From: Actinoplanes sp. NBC_00393
GTDB taxonomy: Bacteria > Actinomycetota > Actinomycetes > Mycobacteriales > Micromonosporaceae
Direction: 5' to 3'
NCBI RefSeq assembly: GCF_036053395.1
Contig: NZ_CP107942.1
Span: forward strand, 5,484,501 to 5,548,500
DNA length: 64,000 nt
Shown here: positions 32,786 through 42,900 of the stretch, in pieces
How positions within the stretch are numbered: the stretch's first letter is position 1
Layout of the letters: each line of letters starts with the position of its first letter
Translations under genes and position numbers: made by a program
Notes under the pieces: model-generated
Databases searched by the model: none
What the model was told of the DNA's origin: nothing
The model's input: the letters and a program-made list of their open reading frames with translations, nothing else

Positions 32786-33370
32786 TCAGCCGGGGTTGAG
32801 GACTGCGCCCAGGACTGTGGTGACGGTGTGGCGGACGGTGGCGGGGCCGGGGCGGTCGCCGGTCCGGTCGGCGAAGAGCAGGTGCGTGCTGCCGATCAGC
32901 ACGGCCGCGAGGGTGTCGACGTCAGCGTTCGCCGCGAGCCGGCCGAGCGCGCGTTCCTCGGCGAGATAGCGGCCGATCATCTCGCAGGCCTCGGTGAGCA
33001 CCGGGACGCCGGCCGGCCAGGTGTCCCGGAGCCGGGCACGCAACTCGTCGCGGAAGGTGATCAGCGCGACGATGGCGACCGCGACCGACTCGAACACCCC
33101 GGTCAGAGCCGCGGTCACGTTGTCGACGACCGTGCCGGTGCCCGCGGAGTCGGCCAGCGAGGTGTCCAGCCGGGTGGCGCGGTCCAGCACGTACTCCGCC
33201 AGGAACGCGTCGAAATCGGCGAAGTGCCGGTGCAGCACCCCCTTGGCACAGCCCGCGCTGTCGGTGACCGCGCGGCTGGTCAGCCCGGTCGGCCCCTCGC
33301 TCAGCAGGATCCGATCGGCCGCCGCGAAGAGTTGTTCGCGCACGTCGCGCAGGGCCACACCGGTCGGCAC
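32786..33370 (-). CDS. TetR family transcriptional regulator
   Basis: A 194-residue protein starting at a GTG. Residues ~10-58 form the TetR DNA-binding domain (LFAAADRILLSEGPTGLTSR, then GVLHRHFADFDAFLAEYV); the rest is a helical ligand domain. It is divergent from a methyltransferase gene, with two palindromic GTGGGCA/TGCCCAC sites in the 46-bp gap, so it very probably represses both genes. Confidence 0.92.
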   Translation of the reverse strand: MPTGVALRDVREQLFAAADRILLSEGPTGLTSRAVTDSAGCAKGVLHRHFADFDAFLAEYVLDRATRLDTSLADSAGTGTVVDNVTAALTGVFESVAVAIVALITFRDELRARLRDTWPAGVPVLTEACEMIGRYLAEERALGRLAANADVDTLAAVLIGSTHLLFADRTGDRPGPATVRHTVTTVLGAVLNPG

Positions 33371-33385
33371 CGAGGATTCCCTTTC

Positions 33386-33425
33386 ATAGTGGGCACTTGC
33401 CCACTATGGTGGGCACATGCCCACT
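33386..33425. promoter_or_regulatory. double palindromic operator for the TetR regulator
   Basis: Site 1: ATAGTGGGCA (33386-33395), 2-bp spacer, and its exact complement to 33407. Site 2: GGTGGGCA (33408-33415), 2 bp, TGCCCACT (33418-33425), one mismatch. Site 2 covers the methyltransferase start codon. Identical arms and spacing make these paired TetR-dimer sites. Confidence 0.85.
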
Positions 33426-34229
33426 CTACCGAGCCGACCTTATGAGCAGCGGCGCATCGCCGAGTCGTTCGGCGCGGACGCCGAACGCTACGACCGCACC
33501 CGGCCGCCCTATCCCGACGAGCTGATCAGCCGGATCTCCACCGCCGCGCCCGGGCCCGAGCTGGCCGACGTCGGCTGCGGCACCGGGACCGCGACGCGGC
33601 AGTTCCAGCAGGCCGGGTGCCGCGTGCTGGGCATCGAGCCCGACGAGCGGATGGCGGGGTACGCCCGAAGCCGCGGCCTGCAAGTCGAAACAGCCACGTT
33701 CGAGGACTGGGAGCCGGCCGGCCGGCGCTTCGACGCGGTGGTCGCCGGCACGAGCTGGCACTGGGTCGACCCGGTCGCCGGCGCGGCCAAGGCGGCCCGG
33801 ATCCTGCGGCCGGGCGGCCTGTTGGCGGCGTTCTGGCACGTGCCCGAGCCGCCGACCGCAGCCGCCGGGGCCCTCGCTGCAACGGTCCGGCGGCTGCTTC
33901 CGGACGCCCCGTTCGACCTGACACCACAGCCCGGCCGCACCCCGCTGGACGGCTATCAGCTGCTGCTCGACAAGGCCGTCCAGGGCATCCGGGAGGCCGG
34001 CGGATTCGGCGAGCCGGAGCAGTGGCAGATCCGCTGGGAGCGGCGCTACACCCGGGCCGAGTGGCTCGACCAGCTGCCGACCTCCGGCCTGCTGACCCGT
34101 CTCCCGCCGGAGCCACTGGCCGAGGTCCTCGACGCGGTCGGCGCCGCGCTGGACGACAGCTTCGTCGTGCCGTACACGACGGTCGCCGTCGTAGGGAAGC
34201 GGCTGAGCCAGCCGCGTGGGTTCAGGTGA
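33417..34229 (+). CDS. class I SAM-dependent methyltransferase
   Basis: A 270-residue protein. ELADVGCGTGTATRQF is SAM motif I, VLGIEPDERMAGYAR motif II, AGTSWHWVDP and ILRPGGLLAAFWH later motifs; typical Methyltransf_11/25 family. The ATG lies inside operator site 2 with no room for a ribosome site, so the mRNA may be leaderless and repression direct. Product or substrate unknown, perhaps linked to the TetR ligand. Its last 8 bp overlap the convergent G6PD gene. Confidence 0.9.
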   Translation: MPTLPSRPYEQRRIAESFGADAERYDRTRPPYPDELISRISTAAPGPELADVGCGTGTATRQFQQAGCRVLGIEPDERMAGYARSRGLQVETATFEDWEPAGRRFDAVVAGTSWHWVDPVAGAAKAARILRPGGLLAAFWHVPEPPTAAAGALAATVRRLLPDAPFDLTPQPGRTPLDGYQLLLDKAVQGIREAGGFGEPEQWQIRWERRYTRAEWLDQLPTSGLLTRLPPEPLAEVLDAVGAALDDSFVVPYTTVAVVGKRLSQPRGFR

Positions 34230-35574
34230 GCAGGGAGTCTTCGGGGCCGGGGCTGCCGGCCGGGTACTCGAGCAGCGGCACGGCGCCGGCGCGCCAGGCG
34301 GCGACCACCGGGGCGACGATGCGCCAGCACTGTTCGGCGGTGTCGCCGCGGACCGACAGGGTCGGGTCGTCCTCGAAGACGCCGCGCAGGACCTCGCCGT
34401 AGGGCGGCAGGTCGCCGGGGCCGAAGGCTGCCTCCAGGCTGACCGGGTCGAGCTCGAACGGGTCGCCCGGTCCGTTGATGTTGAAGTCGAGGGCGAGGCG
34501 GTCCGGGCCGAAGCCGATCCGCAGCCGGTCCGGCTGGTCGCAGCCGTGCAGGCCGTCCGGGATCCGCGGCGGCCGCTTGAAGGTGATCACGGCTTCCTTG
34601 CGGCTGTTGCCGACCGCCTTGCCCGAGCGCAACCGGAACGGCACCCCGGCCCAGCGCCAGTTGTCGACCGTGACGACCAGTTCGGCGAGCGTCTCGGTCT
34701 CGCGGGACGGGTCGACGCCGGGCTCGTCGGCGTACGCGGGCAGCTCCCGTCCCTCGAGCGTGCCGGCCGTGTAGCGGGCCCGGCGGCTGCAGGCCGCCGG
34801 ATCGTCATGGAAAGGCCGGGTGGCGCGCAGCACGTCGGCCTTGTGGTCGCGGAACTCGGCGGCGCCCAGCGTGGTCGGCGCCTCCATGGCGAGCAGCGCG
34901 AGGATCTGCAGCAGATGGCTCTGGATCATGTCGGCGAGCGCGCCGGCGTGGTCGTAGTAGCCGGCCCGGCCCTCCAGGGCGAGCTTCTCGTCGAAGACGA
35001 TGTCGACCGAAGCGACGTTGGTGGCGTCGAGCAGCGGTTCGAAGATCCGGTTGGCGAAGCGCAGGCCGAGGATGTTCAGGACGGTGGACTTGCCGAGGAA
35101 GTGGTCCACCCGGTGGATCTGCTCCTCGGGCACCAGCCGGGACAGCGCCTTGTTCAGCGCGGCCGCGGCGTCGCCGTCAATGCCGAACGGCTTCTCGCAC
35201 ACCAGCCGGGTACCCTCCGGCAGGTCCACTTCGGCCAGGGCGTCGCAGGCCCGGGCGGTGATCGCCGGCGGCAGGGCGAAGAAGATCGCCACCGGGCCGG
35301 TCGCCGCGTCGAGAACCCGGCGCAGGTCGCCGGCCTCGGTGACGTCGGCCGGCAGGTAGCGGGCCGCCCCGGCCACCTCGGTGGCGACGCCCTCGCCGAA
35401 CGACTCCTGCACCCGGCGCCGCCACCGCGCGTCGTCCCAGTCGTCGCGGGCCGCGCCGATCAGCGACAGTCCGGGTACCTGGCCGGTGGCGAGCAGCGCG
35501 CCGAGGCCGGGGAGCAGCAGCCGGGCGGTCAGGTCGCCGCTGGCGCCCAGGATGATCAGAGTCTGGTCCGTCAT
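34222..35574 (-). CDS. zwf: glucose-6-phosphate 1-dehydrogenase
   Basis: A 450-residue enzyme. GASGDLTARLLLPGL is the N-terminal NADP motif (usual family form has Lys where this has Thr/Ala/Arg), VCEKPFG a conserved loop, and RVDHFLGK the catalytic histidine segment. RIGFGPDRLALDFN and a C-terminal AWR segment complete the fold. It oxidises glucose-6-phosphate to 6-phosphogluconolactone, feeding the pentose phosphate pathway and NADPH supply. It stands alone, not with opcA/tal/tkt, so it may be a second, accessory copy. Confidence 0.92.
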   Translation of the reverse strand: MTDQTLIILGASGDLTARLLLPGLGALLATGQVPGLSLIGAARDDWDDARWRRRVQESFGEGVATEVAGAARYLPADVTEAGDLRRVLDAATGPVAIFFALPPAITARACDALAEVDLPEGTRLVCEKPFGIDGDAAAALNKALSRLVPEEQIHRVDHFLGKSTVLNILGLRFANRIFEPLLDATNVASVDIVFDEKLALEGRAGYYDHAGALADMIQSHLLQILALLAMEAPTTLGAAEFRDHKADVLRATRPFHDDPAACSRRARYTAGTLEGRELPAYADEPGVDPSRETETLAELVVTVDNWRWAGVPFRLRSGKAVGNSRKEAVITFKRPPRIPDGLHGCDQPDRLRIGFGPDRLALDFNINGPGDPFELDPVSLEAAFGPGDLPPYGEVLRGVFEDDPTLSVRGDTAEQCWRIVAPVVAAWRAGAVPLLEYPAGSPGPEDSLLT

Positions 35575-35634
35575 GGACTTGCGGTACCCGCCTGCGCCGG
35601 GCGGTACTCGGCCTGGGCTCTCTAGCATGAGGCT

Positions 35635-36165
35635 GTGGAGTTCTGGGACAAGCTCACGCAGCCGCAGGCCGTTCTCACCGCCGCCGCGATCGGCGCCCTC
35701 GGGGCGATCATCGGCGCGTTTCTGGCCAACCTGTTCGGCCAGTGGATCAACGCCCGGTCCAGCTCACGCCGCCAGTGGGACGACGCCCGCCACAAGTCGT
35801 ACGCGAAGGTGGCCGAGACCTTCTACCTGCTCTGGGACGGCTTCGACAGCCGCGGGCGCTCGGCCCTGACCGCCGAGCGGGCCGAGGCACGCAGCACCGA
35901 CTTCCTGGCGGCCTACAGCGCGGCGGCGCTGATCACCAAGAAGCGCGCGACGTCCGCGGCCCTGGACACGATGCTGGCCGCCGCGCAGCGCCTGTGGCAC
36001 AACCCGTCCGCCGACTGGCCGGCCGTCGACCAGGCCTGCCATGCCGCGCACGCCGGGTTCCAGCGGGCCGCGCGCGAGGAGTTCGGTGTCCGCAAGCACA
36101 GACCGGCGGCGTACACCGCACCGCCCGTACCTCGCCCGGCACCCGCCGCCGAGCAGGCACCCTAA
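35635..36165 (+). CDS. unknown membrane-anchored protein
   Basis: A 176-residue protein starting at a GTG. Residues ~12-35 (VLTAAAIGALGAIIGAFLANL) form one membrane helix; a soluble helical domain follows (RRQWDDARHKSYAKVAETF) and a Pro/Ala-rich tail. It resembles the 28404 protein in architecture. No family recognised. Its stop converges with the Trypco1-like gene with 4 bp overlap. Confidence 0.75.
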   Translation: MEFWDKLTQPQAVLTAAAIGALGAIIGAFLANLFGQWINARSSSRRQWDDARHKSYAKVAETFYLLWDGFDSRGRSALTAERAEARSTDFLAAYSAAALITKKRATSAALDTMLAAAQRLWHNPSADWPAVDQACHAAHAGFQRAAREEFGVRKHRPAAYTAPPVPRPAPAAEQAP

Positions 36166-36461
36166 CCGCGCCGTTCGACCTTGAGGGTCAGCTGGATCGC
36201 GCCGTCGGTGGTCGGCGCGGTGATCAACGCCCCGCCACCGTCGGCGAGCGCGATGCCCAGCTTGATCTCCACGCTCAGCGCGCCCTCACCATCGGCGGAG
36301 AGGTTCTTCGCCGCCGCCTCGCCGATCCCGATGGCGGTGGCGATGACCTCCTCCAGATCCGGCCGGCGGTCGGCGAAGGTCTGGATCTCGCGGTGCCGCG
36401 GGCTGATCTGGCGCCGCTGACCGCCTTCCGCCTCGACCACCTCGATGCTGATGCCGGTCAC
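36162..36461 (-). CDS. Trypco1 (CU044_2847-like) domain protein
   Basis: A 99-residue protein whose GTG start overlaps the stop of the S1-like gene (GTGA), so the two are coupled. The pattern (ISIEVVE...FADRRPDLEEVIATAIGIGEAAAKNL...VEIKLGIALA...LTLKVER) fits the small beta/alpha/beta Trypco1 domain, known as a trypsin-co-occurring component of actinobacterial conflict/effector systems. Here no trypsin or CHAT peptidase is adjacent; the partner is an S1 RNA-binding protein. Assignment is by pattern recall. Confidence 0.7.
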   Translation of the reverse strand: MTGISIEVVEAEGGQRRQISPRHREIQTFADRRPDLEEVIATAIGIGEAAAKNLSADGEGALSVEIKLGIALADGGGALITAPTTDGAIQLTLKVERRG

Positions 36462-37999
36462 GCCTGGTCCCGTCCGCCGGCGAGCTTGTCGCGCAGGGCC
36501 TGCAACGCCTCGTCCACCGACTGCGCGGCCGGGGCCGGGCTCTCCGACCGTCGCTCGGTGCGCCGGTCGGCCTGCCGTTCGCCGCGCCTGTCCCCCTGCC
36601 GTTCGCTGCGCCGCTCGGTCACCGGGCGGACCGGCGGCGGGGGCAGCGGCTCGGCCTCGCGGCGGGCCTGCACCTGCCGGCCGTGGGCCTCCCACAGTTC
36701 GCGGGCCTGCGCGTACTGGTTCTCCCAGGTCTCACGCTGCTCGTCGAAGCCTTCCAGCCACTCGCCGCTCTCCGGGTCGAAGCCCTCCGGGTAGATGTAG
36801 TTGCCCTCGTTGTCGTAGGCCGCCTCCATCCCGTACAGCGTCGGGTCGAAGAACTCGTCGCCCTCGCGATACTCCGCGTCGGCCTGTTTGAGCGAAAGCG
36901 AGACCCGGCGGCGTTCCAGATCGATGTCCAGGATCTTGGTGAGGATCTCGGCGCCGACCTGCACGACCTGCTCGGGCACCTCGATGTGCTGGTCGGCCAA
37001 CTCGGAGACGTGCACCAGGCCCTCGACACCGTCGTCCAGCCGGACGAACGCGCCGAACGGCACCAGCTTGGTGATCCGGCCGCCGGCGATCTGGTTGATC
37101 GCGTGGGTCCGGGCGAAGTGGCGCAACGGGTCCTCCTGCGCCGCTTTCAGCGACAGCGAGACCCGGTCCCGGTCGAAATCGATGTCGAGCACCTCGACCT
37201 CGACCTCCTGACCCACCGCGACCGCCTCGGACGGGTGGCCGATCGGGGTCCAGGACAGCTCGGAGATGTGCACCAGGCCGTCGACACCGCCCAGGTCCAC
37301 GAAGGCGCCGAAGTTGACGATCGAGGAGACGATGCCCCGGCGGACCTGACCCTTGCGGATCTTGTGGAGGAAGTCGCTGCGCACGTCGGACTGGGACTGC
37401 TCGAGCCAGGCCCGGCGGGACAGGATCACGTTGTTACGTGCCTTGTCCAGCTCGATGACCTTCGCCTCGAGCTCACGGCCCAGGTAGGGGCGCAGGTCAC
37501 GGACCCGCCGCATCTCCACCAGGGAGGCCGGCAGGAAGCCGCGCAGACCGACGTCGAGGATCAGACCGCCCTTGACGATCTCGACGACCGGGCCGCGTAC
37601 GACACCGTCGTCCTCCTTGATCTTCTCGATGCTCTGCCACGCCCGCTCGGCGTCGGCCCGCTTCTTCGACAGGATCAGGCGGCCGTCCTTGTCCTCCTTC
37701 GTGAGGACCAGGGCCTCGATGTGGTCGCCGACCGACACGACCTCGGACGGATGCGCGACCGGCTTGATCGACAGCTCGCGGGCGGGCAGCACCCCCTCGG
37801 ACCGGTAGCCGATGTCGACCAGTACCTCCTCCTGGTCGACGCGGACGACGGTGCCCTCGACGAGGTCGCCGTCGTGGAACTCTCTGATGGTCTCGTCGAT
37901 CGCGTTGAGGAACGCCTCTTCGTGCCCGAGATCATCGGGTTGGGGAACAGTGATCACTACCTCCTGCGGACGCTCCTCGCCGTAGAGAGAGCCTTCCAT
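36458..37999 (-). CDS. rpsA-like: ribosomal protein S1-like, four S1 domains
   Basis: A 513-residue product from the ATG at 37999 (a TTG 23 codons upstream, 38068, is possible; AGGAGGT also lies near a GTG ~50 bp downstream). Four OB-fold S1 repeats are seen, e.g. GYRSEGVLPARELSI, GLRGFLPASLVEMRRVRDL, NFGAFVDLGGVDGLVHISEL, PFGAFVRLDDGVEGLVHVSEL. It follows the actinobacterial S1 sequence closely through FDPTLYGMEA and ALRDKLAGG at the end. The tail is an unusual Arg/Glu-rich repeat (RRSERQGDRRGERQ). Overlap with a Trypco1 gene and the odd N-terminus suggest a paralogue and not the housekeeping copy. Confidence 0.85.
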   Translation of the reverse strand: MEGSLYGEERPQEVVITVPQPDDLGHEEAFLNAIDETIREFHDGDLVEGTVVRVDQEEVLVDIGYRSEGVLPARELSIKPVAHPSEVVSVGDHIEALVLTKEDKDGRLILSKKRADAERAWQSIEKIKEDDGVVRGPVVEIVKGGLILDVGLRGFLPASLVEMRRVRDLRPYLGRELEAKVIELDKARNNVILSRRAWLEQSQSDVRSDFLHKIRKGQVRRGIVSSIVNFGAFVDLGGVDGLVHISELSWTPIGHPSEAVAVGQEVEVEVLDIDFDRDRVSLSLKAAQEDPLRHFARTHAINQIAGGRITKLVPFGAFVRLDDGVEGLVHVSELADQHIEVPEQVVQVGAEILTKILDIDLERRRVSLSLKQADAEYREGDEFFDPTLYGMEAAYDNEGNYIYPEGFDPESGEWLEGFDEQRETWENQYAQARELWEAHGRQVQARREAEPLPPPPVRPVTERRSERQGDRRGERQADRRTERRSESPAPAAQSVDEALQALRDKLAGGRDQA

Positions 38000-38244
38000 C
38001 GAGGCCCGGCACTCGTCGAGACCCGACTCGCCGTCGTAAGCAGCCTGTTGTAAGGCCAGGTACGACAAACCGCCGGAAGAAACACGGTACCGGCACGGCT
38101 ACCGGCAGCAACAGTCGCCGGTCCGGCGGCGTGACAGCGGGATGCGGGCGGCTGACAGCGCCGTGTGCGGGCCGTGCCAGCGCGGGCCGCGAACCTCGAG
38201 TGGTGCCGGGTGGGATCTGCCCGGCGGACACGGAGGGACGAAGA
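38000..38244. other. divergent intergenic region
   Basis: About 245 bp between the S1-like gene and the ABC exporter. It contains several short CCGG-rich inverted repeats (e.g. GGTACCGGCACGGCTACCGG) and must hold two promoters; no known operator recognised. GGAGGGACG marks the ribosome site for the next gene. Confidence 0.5.
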
Positions 38245-39216
38245 GTGGAAGATCTCGTGGTCCGCGCCGAAGGGCTGCGGAAACGGTTCGGCGCCACCCA
38301 GGCGCTGGACGGTGTCGACCTGGCCATGCGCCGGGGCACCGTGCTCGGCGTGCTCGGGCCGAACGGCGCGGGCAAAACCACCGCGGTACGCGTGCTGGCC
38401 ACCCTGCTGCGCCCGGACGAGGGCAGCGCGTTCGTGGCCGGCATCGACGTGCTGAAGAAGCCGCAGGAGGTACGCCGCCGGATCGGGCTGACCGGTCAGT
38501 ACGCGTCGGTCGACGAGGACCTGACGGGCGTACAGAATCTGGTGTTGATCGGCCGGTTGCTGGACATGACGGGCCGTGACGCCCGGCGCCGCGCCGACGA
38601 ACTGCTGGAGTGGTTCGGGCTGATGGAGGCCGCGCAGCGGCCGGCGAAGACCTACTCCGGTGGCATGCGCCGCCGTCTCGACCTCGCGGCGAGCCTGGTC
38701 GGCCGCCCCGAAGTGATCTTCCTGGACGAGCCGACGACCGGGCTGGACCCGGCGAAGCGCGAGGACATGTGGGGCGTCGTCCGTTCGCAGGTGGCGCGGG
38801 GTGCGAGCGTGCTGCTGACCACGCAGTACCTGGAGGAGGCGGACGCGCTCGCCGACGAGATCGTGGTGGTGGATCACGGACGGGTGATCGCGCACGACAC
38901 CGCGGACGGGCTGAAGCGCCGGGTCGGCGGCCAGACGCTGCGGGTCCGCCCGTCCGACCCGGAACGCCTGCCCGAGGTGCTGCGGGTGCTGGACGCGGTG
39001 GCGGCGCCGGGCACGACGGCGGCGAAGGACGAGGCGGCGGGCAACCGTCCGGGCGCTGCCTCGGTGCCGGTGGCCGGCGACGCGGCACTCGCCGAGGTGG
39101 TGCCGGAGCTGCGCCGGCAGGGCATCGAGGTGACCGAGCTGGCGCTGCATCTGCCCAGCCTGGACGAGGTCTTCCACACGTTGACGGGCAAGCAGAAGGC
39201 CGAGGAACTGGTATGA
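38245..39216 (+). CDS. ABC transporter ATP-binding protein, DrrA family
   Basis: The GTG at 38245 follows GGAGGGACG; 323 residues. Walker A GPNGAGKTT (38-46), Q-loop LTGQYASVDEDLTG, signature YSGGMRRR, Walker B VIFLDEPTTGLDP, and the DrrA-type C-terminal LPSLDEVFHTLTG. Drives export of a drug or lipid through the permease encoded next (ATGA overlap). DrrAB-type pumps often give self-resistance to secondary metabolites; the substrate is unknown. Confidence 0.93.
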   Translation: MEDLVVRAEGLRKRFGATQALDGVDLAMRRGTVLGVLGPNGAGKTTAVRVLATLLRPDEGSAFVAGIDVLKKPQEVRRRIGLTGQYASVDEDLTGVQNLVLIGRLLDMTGRDARRRADELLEWFGLMEAAQRPAKTYSGGMRRRLDLAASLVGRPEVIFLDEPTTGLDPAKREDMWGVVRSQVARGASVLLTTQYLEEADALADEIVVVDHGRVIAHDTADGLKRRVGGQTLRVRPSDPERLPEVLRVLDAVAAPGTTAAKDEAAGNRPGAASVPVAGDAALAEVVPELRRQGIEVTELALHLPSLDEVFHTLTGKQKAEELV

Positions 39217-39980
39217 GCACGATCGCTTTGGCACGGCACAGCGGCGCACTCGCGCACCGCAGCCTGATCAAGACATTGCGTACGCCGGAAGCGCTGATCG
39301 ACGTCACCATCCAGCCGGTCATCTTCCTGCTGCTGTTCACGTACCTGTTCGGCGGCGCGATCGCGGACGGCAACCGGCACGCGTACCTGCAGTTCCTGTT
39401 ACCCGGCATGCTCGCGCAGTCCCTGGCCATGGGCGGGGTCGCGCTGGGCCAGAACCTGAACGCGGACATCGAGAAGGGCGTCTTCGACCGGTTCCGGTCC
39501 CTGCCGGTGTCCCGCTCGGCCCCGCTGGTCGGCGCGGTCCTCGCCGACGTGGTGCGCTACCTGTCGGTCTGCGTGGCGCTCCTCAGCTTCGGCACGATCA
39601 TGGGCTTCCGGGTGGAGACCGGGTTCGTCCCGGCGCTGGCCGCGGTGGCGCTGTCGATCGGGTTCGGGCTCTGCTTCTGCTGGATCTCGGTGTGGGTCGG
39701 CATGATGGTCCGCACGCCGGGCGCCGTACAGGGCATCATGTTCCTGCTCGTGCTGCCGCTGACCTTCGGCAGCAACGTGTACGTGGCGCCGGAGACCCTG
39801 CCCGGTTGGCTGCAGGCGTTCGTGCAGGTCAACCCGATCACGCCGCTGGTCGAGACGATCCGCGGGCTGCTGGTCAGCGGGCCGGTCGCCGGGCCGCTGA
39901 CGACCACGCTGACCTGGATGGCCGGGCTGCTGGTGGTGTTCGTGCCGCTGGCGCTGCGGGCCTACTCCCGGCGGGCCTGA
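39213..39980 (+). CDS. ABC-2 type permease, DrrB family
   Basis: A 255-residue membrane protein with six helices. It has the ABC-2 features FLLPGMLAQSLAMGG, IEKGVFDRFRSLPVSR and FGSNVYVAPETLPGWLQ, then NPITPLVETIRGLL. Coupled by ATGA overlap with the ATPase gene. The 3' end overlaps the convergent SARP gene by 19 bp. Confidence 0.92.
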   Translation: MSTIALARHSGALAHRSLIKTLRTPEALIDVTIQPVIFLLLFTYLFGGAIADGNRHAYLQFLLPGMLAQSLAMGGVALGQNLNADIEKGVFDRFRSLPVSRSAPLVGAVLADVVRYLSVCVALLSFGTIMGFRVETGFVPALAAVALSIGFGLCFCWISVWVGMMVRTPGAVQGIMFLLVLPLTFGSNVYVAPETLPGWLQAFVQVNPITPLVETIRGLLVSGPVAGPLTTTLTWMAGLLVVFVPLALRAYSRRA

Positions 39981-42900
39981 GCGGGCAGCGACGGCTGGTT
40001 GAGCCGCGCGGGGTCGACGAGACTCCGCGCGGCTGCCGCGTCCAGGGACCAGCCCGCCGCGTACGCCTCCCCGAACCCCGCGTCCCCCAGCGCCGCCCGC
40101 ACCTGGCCACTCACCTCGGCCACCCCCAGGTCGGTGTGGTCGTGCGAGCCCCGCAGCCGGGCGGCCGCGCCGAGCAGCACCGCCGCGTCGCGGTGCCGTC
40201 CGCGCAGGACGGCCAGCCCGGCGGCCGCCACCGACACCATCGCCAGGATCGGCATGTCCTGGGTCTCCAGTGCGGCCGGGTAGGCGGTGGCCAGCGCCTT
40301 CTCCGCGCCGTCCGGGTCGGCGCGGCGCAGCGCGAGGGTGGCCCGCATCGTGCCGACGATCGCCACCCCGTGGTCGCCGCCCATCACCGGCATGCCGTCC
40401 GAGTGCAACCCGGCGCCGGCCCGCGCCAGCAGTTCCCCGGCCCGGTCGAGTTCGCCCTGCCAGGCCAGGAAGCCCGCCTCGAGAGCGTCGACGAGCAGCG
40501 ACAGCTCCCGGGACGCGGACCGTTCGGAACGCGACCGGGCCTGGGCGATCGCGGCCGTCGCCTCGGCCGGTTCGCCGCGCCGCATGTGCAGGTCGGCCCA
40601 GCGCAGGTCGATGAAGATCTCGTCGGCGATGTCCAGGGAGCCGAACTCGCCGGCCAGGGTACGGGCGGTGCGCAGGTCGGCCAGGGCGCCGTCGAGATCC
40701 CCGTCGTACTGGCGGATCAGGGCGCGCAGCGGCAGCACGGTGGCCTGGCCCCACTTGTCGCCGATCCGGCGGAAGCCGTCGAGCGCGGCGCCGGCGTCCA
40801 GGCTGAGCAGCCCCAGGTCGCCGGCGTTCTCGGCGATCTGGGCCCGCAACATGTGGCCGAGCGAGGCCAGCCAGAGATCCGGCCCGGCGATCATCCGCTC
40901 GATACGTTCGGCGGCGGCGTCGTGCTCCTCGCCGAAGTAGAGGACGAAGGTGGCGATGGCGCCGGTCGCACCGGGCATGTCCGGGTGGGTGAGGAGCCGC
41001 CGGGCCAGTGCGCGGACCCGGACCCGGCGCTGGTCCACGGTCTCGGTCATCAGGGTCGGCTCGATGCCGCTGCGGTTGAGGAAGAGGATGGCCTCCGCGC
41101 AGTCGGCCGCCAGTGCGTCGGTCTCCCCCGGCACGGCCAGGGCTGCGGTCAGCCAGTAGGAGGCGTCGGTGTTGCGGCCGAACATGTGCCAGTACCAGCA
41201 CAGGTGCAGGGCGAACCGGATCGCGGCCGGGCCGTTGCCGGAGTCGCAGAGGTGACGCAGGGCGGCGAGCGCGTTGTCGTACTCGGCGCGCAGCAGGCGG
41301 ACGGCGGTGAACTGGTCGGCGGTGCGCAGCATCGGGTCGTAGCGGGCCAGGAACGTGGCGAACCAGTCGGCGGCCAGATCCCGGACCTCGCCGAGGATGC
41401 CCTGTTCGGTGAGGCGCTCGATGCCGTACTCGCGGATCGTCTCGAGCATCCGGTACCGGCCGTCCGGCGCGAGTTGCAGCAGCGACCGGTCGACCAGGGC
41501 GGCGAGCAGGTCGGGCACGTCCGCGGCGGCGAACGGGGCGAGGGCCGCGGCGGACTCGGCGGTGACGCCGCCGGGCAGGACGGCGACGCGTTCGGCGAGG
41601 GCGCGCTCGTCGCCGGCCAGCAGGTTCCAGCTCCAGGCGATGACGGCGCGCAGCGTACGGTGCCGGGGCTGGGCGGTGCGGCTGCCGGTGGTGAGCAGGC
41701 GGAACCGGTCGGACAGGCCGGCCGCCAGCTCGGGCAGGGCGAGGGTGCGCAGCCGCGCCGCAGCCAGTTCCAGGGCGAGCGGCAGACCGTCGAGACCGCG
41801 TACGAGCCGGACGACATCGGCCACGGTGCCGGCGTCCACCCGGAAACCGGGGCGGACGGCGCCGGCCCGCTCGGCGAAGAGCCGCACTGCGGGGGTGCGG
41901 GCGGCGTCGGCGAATTCGGCGTCCGGCTCCGGCAGGCCGAGCGGGCCGAGCGGCACGAGCGCCTCGCCGTCCACCGCCAGCGGTTCGCGGCTGGTGGCCA
42001 GCACGTGCAGGTGCGGGCAGCGGACGAGCAGCGCGCTGGTCAGGCGCGCGACGGCGTCGACGAGGTGCTCGCAGTTGTCGACGACGAGCAGGATGCGGCG
42101 GCCGCTGAGCCGCTCGGCGAGCACGTCGAGGTCGTCGAGGCTGTCCGGGCGTACCCGGCTGGGGGTTTCGAAAAGGGCCGAGCCGCGCAGCCCGGCGGCG
42201 GCCACCACGGCCGCGCCCACCTTGGCCGCCTCGGTCACCGAGGCCAGATCGATCAGCCAGGTGCCGTCCGGGTAGGCGCCGGCCCGGCGGCGGGCCGCCT
42301 CCAGCGCCAGCCGCGTCTTGCCGGCGCCGCCCGGCCCGAGCACCGTGACCAGCCGGCCCGCGGCCAGCAGCGCGTCGATCCGGGCGAGATCGTCGTCACG
42401 GCCGACGAAGCTGGTCAGTGGGGCCGGCAGGTTGCTGGGCGTCGTTACTTGTACGGGTTGGGCACCGCGCAACAGCCGAAGATGACGTTCCCGCAGCGCC
42501 CCGCCGGGATCCGCGCCCAGTTGCTCGGCCAGTTCCTCGCGGATCCGCTCGTAGACGGCCAGCGCGTCGGCCTGCCGTCCCTGTTCGGCGAGACAGTCGA
42601 CGAGCAGGGCCGCCACCCGTTCGTTGAGCGGATGCTCGGCGAACAATGCGGTCAGCCGGTCCCCGGCCTGCTCGGCGCGGCCCAGTGCCAGCTCGGTCTC
42701 GGCCAGGTCGGCGGTGATGTCGACGATCGCCTGCCCGAGCCGGGTGGCGTGGGCCGGCGCGACCTCGGCGAGTTCCGGGGCGAGCGGGCCGCTCAGCAGG
42801 GCGACGGCTTCCCCCAGCGCCGCGGCGGCGGCGACCGGATCACCGGCCCGCAGCCGGGCCCGGCCCGCGGCGGCCAGACCCTCGAACCGGGTGACGTCGA

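Noticed and set aside
36458..38068. ribosome-binding-site-based start at the GTG next to AGGAGGT (about 37950)
   Set aside because: The spacing of one or two bases is too short; the ATG at 37999 fits family length better, although it lacks a good ribosome site.
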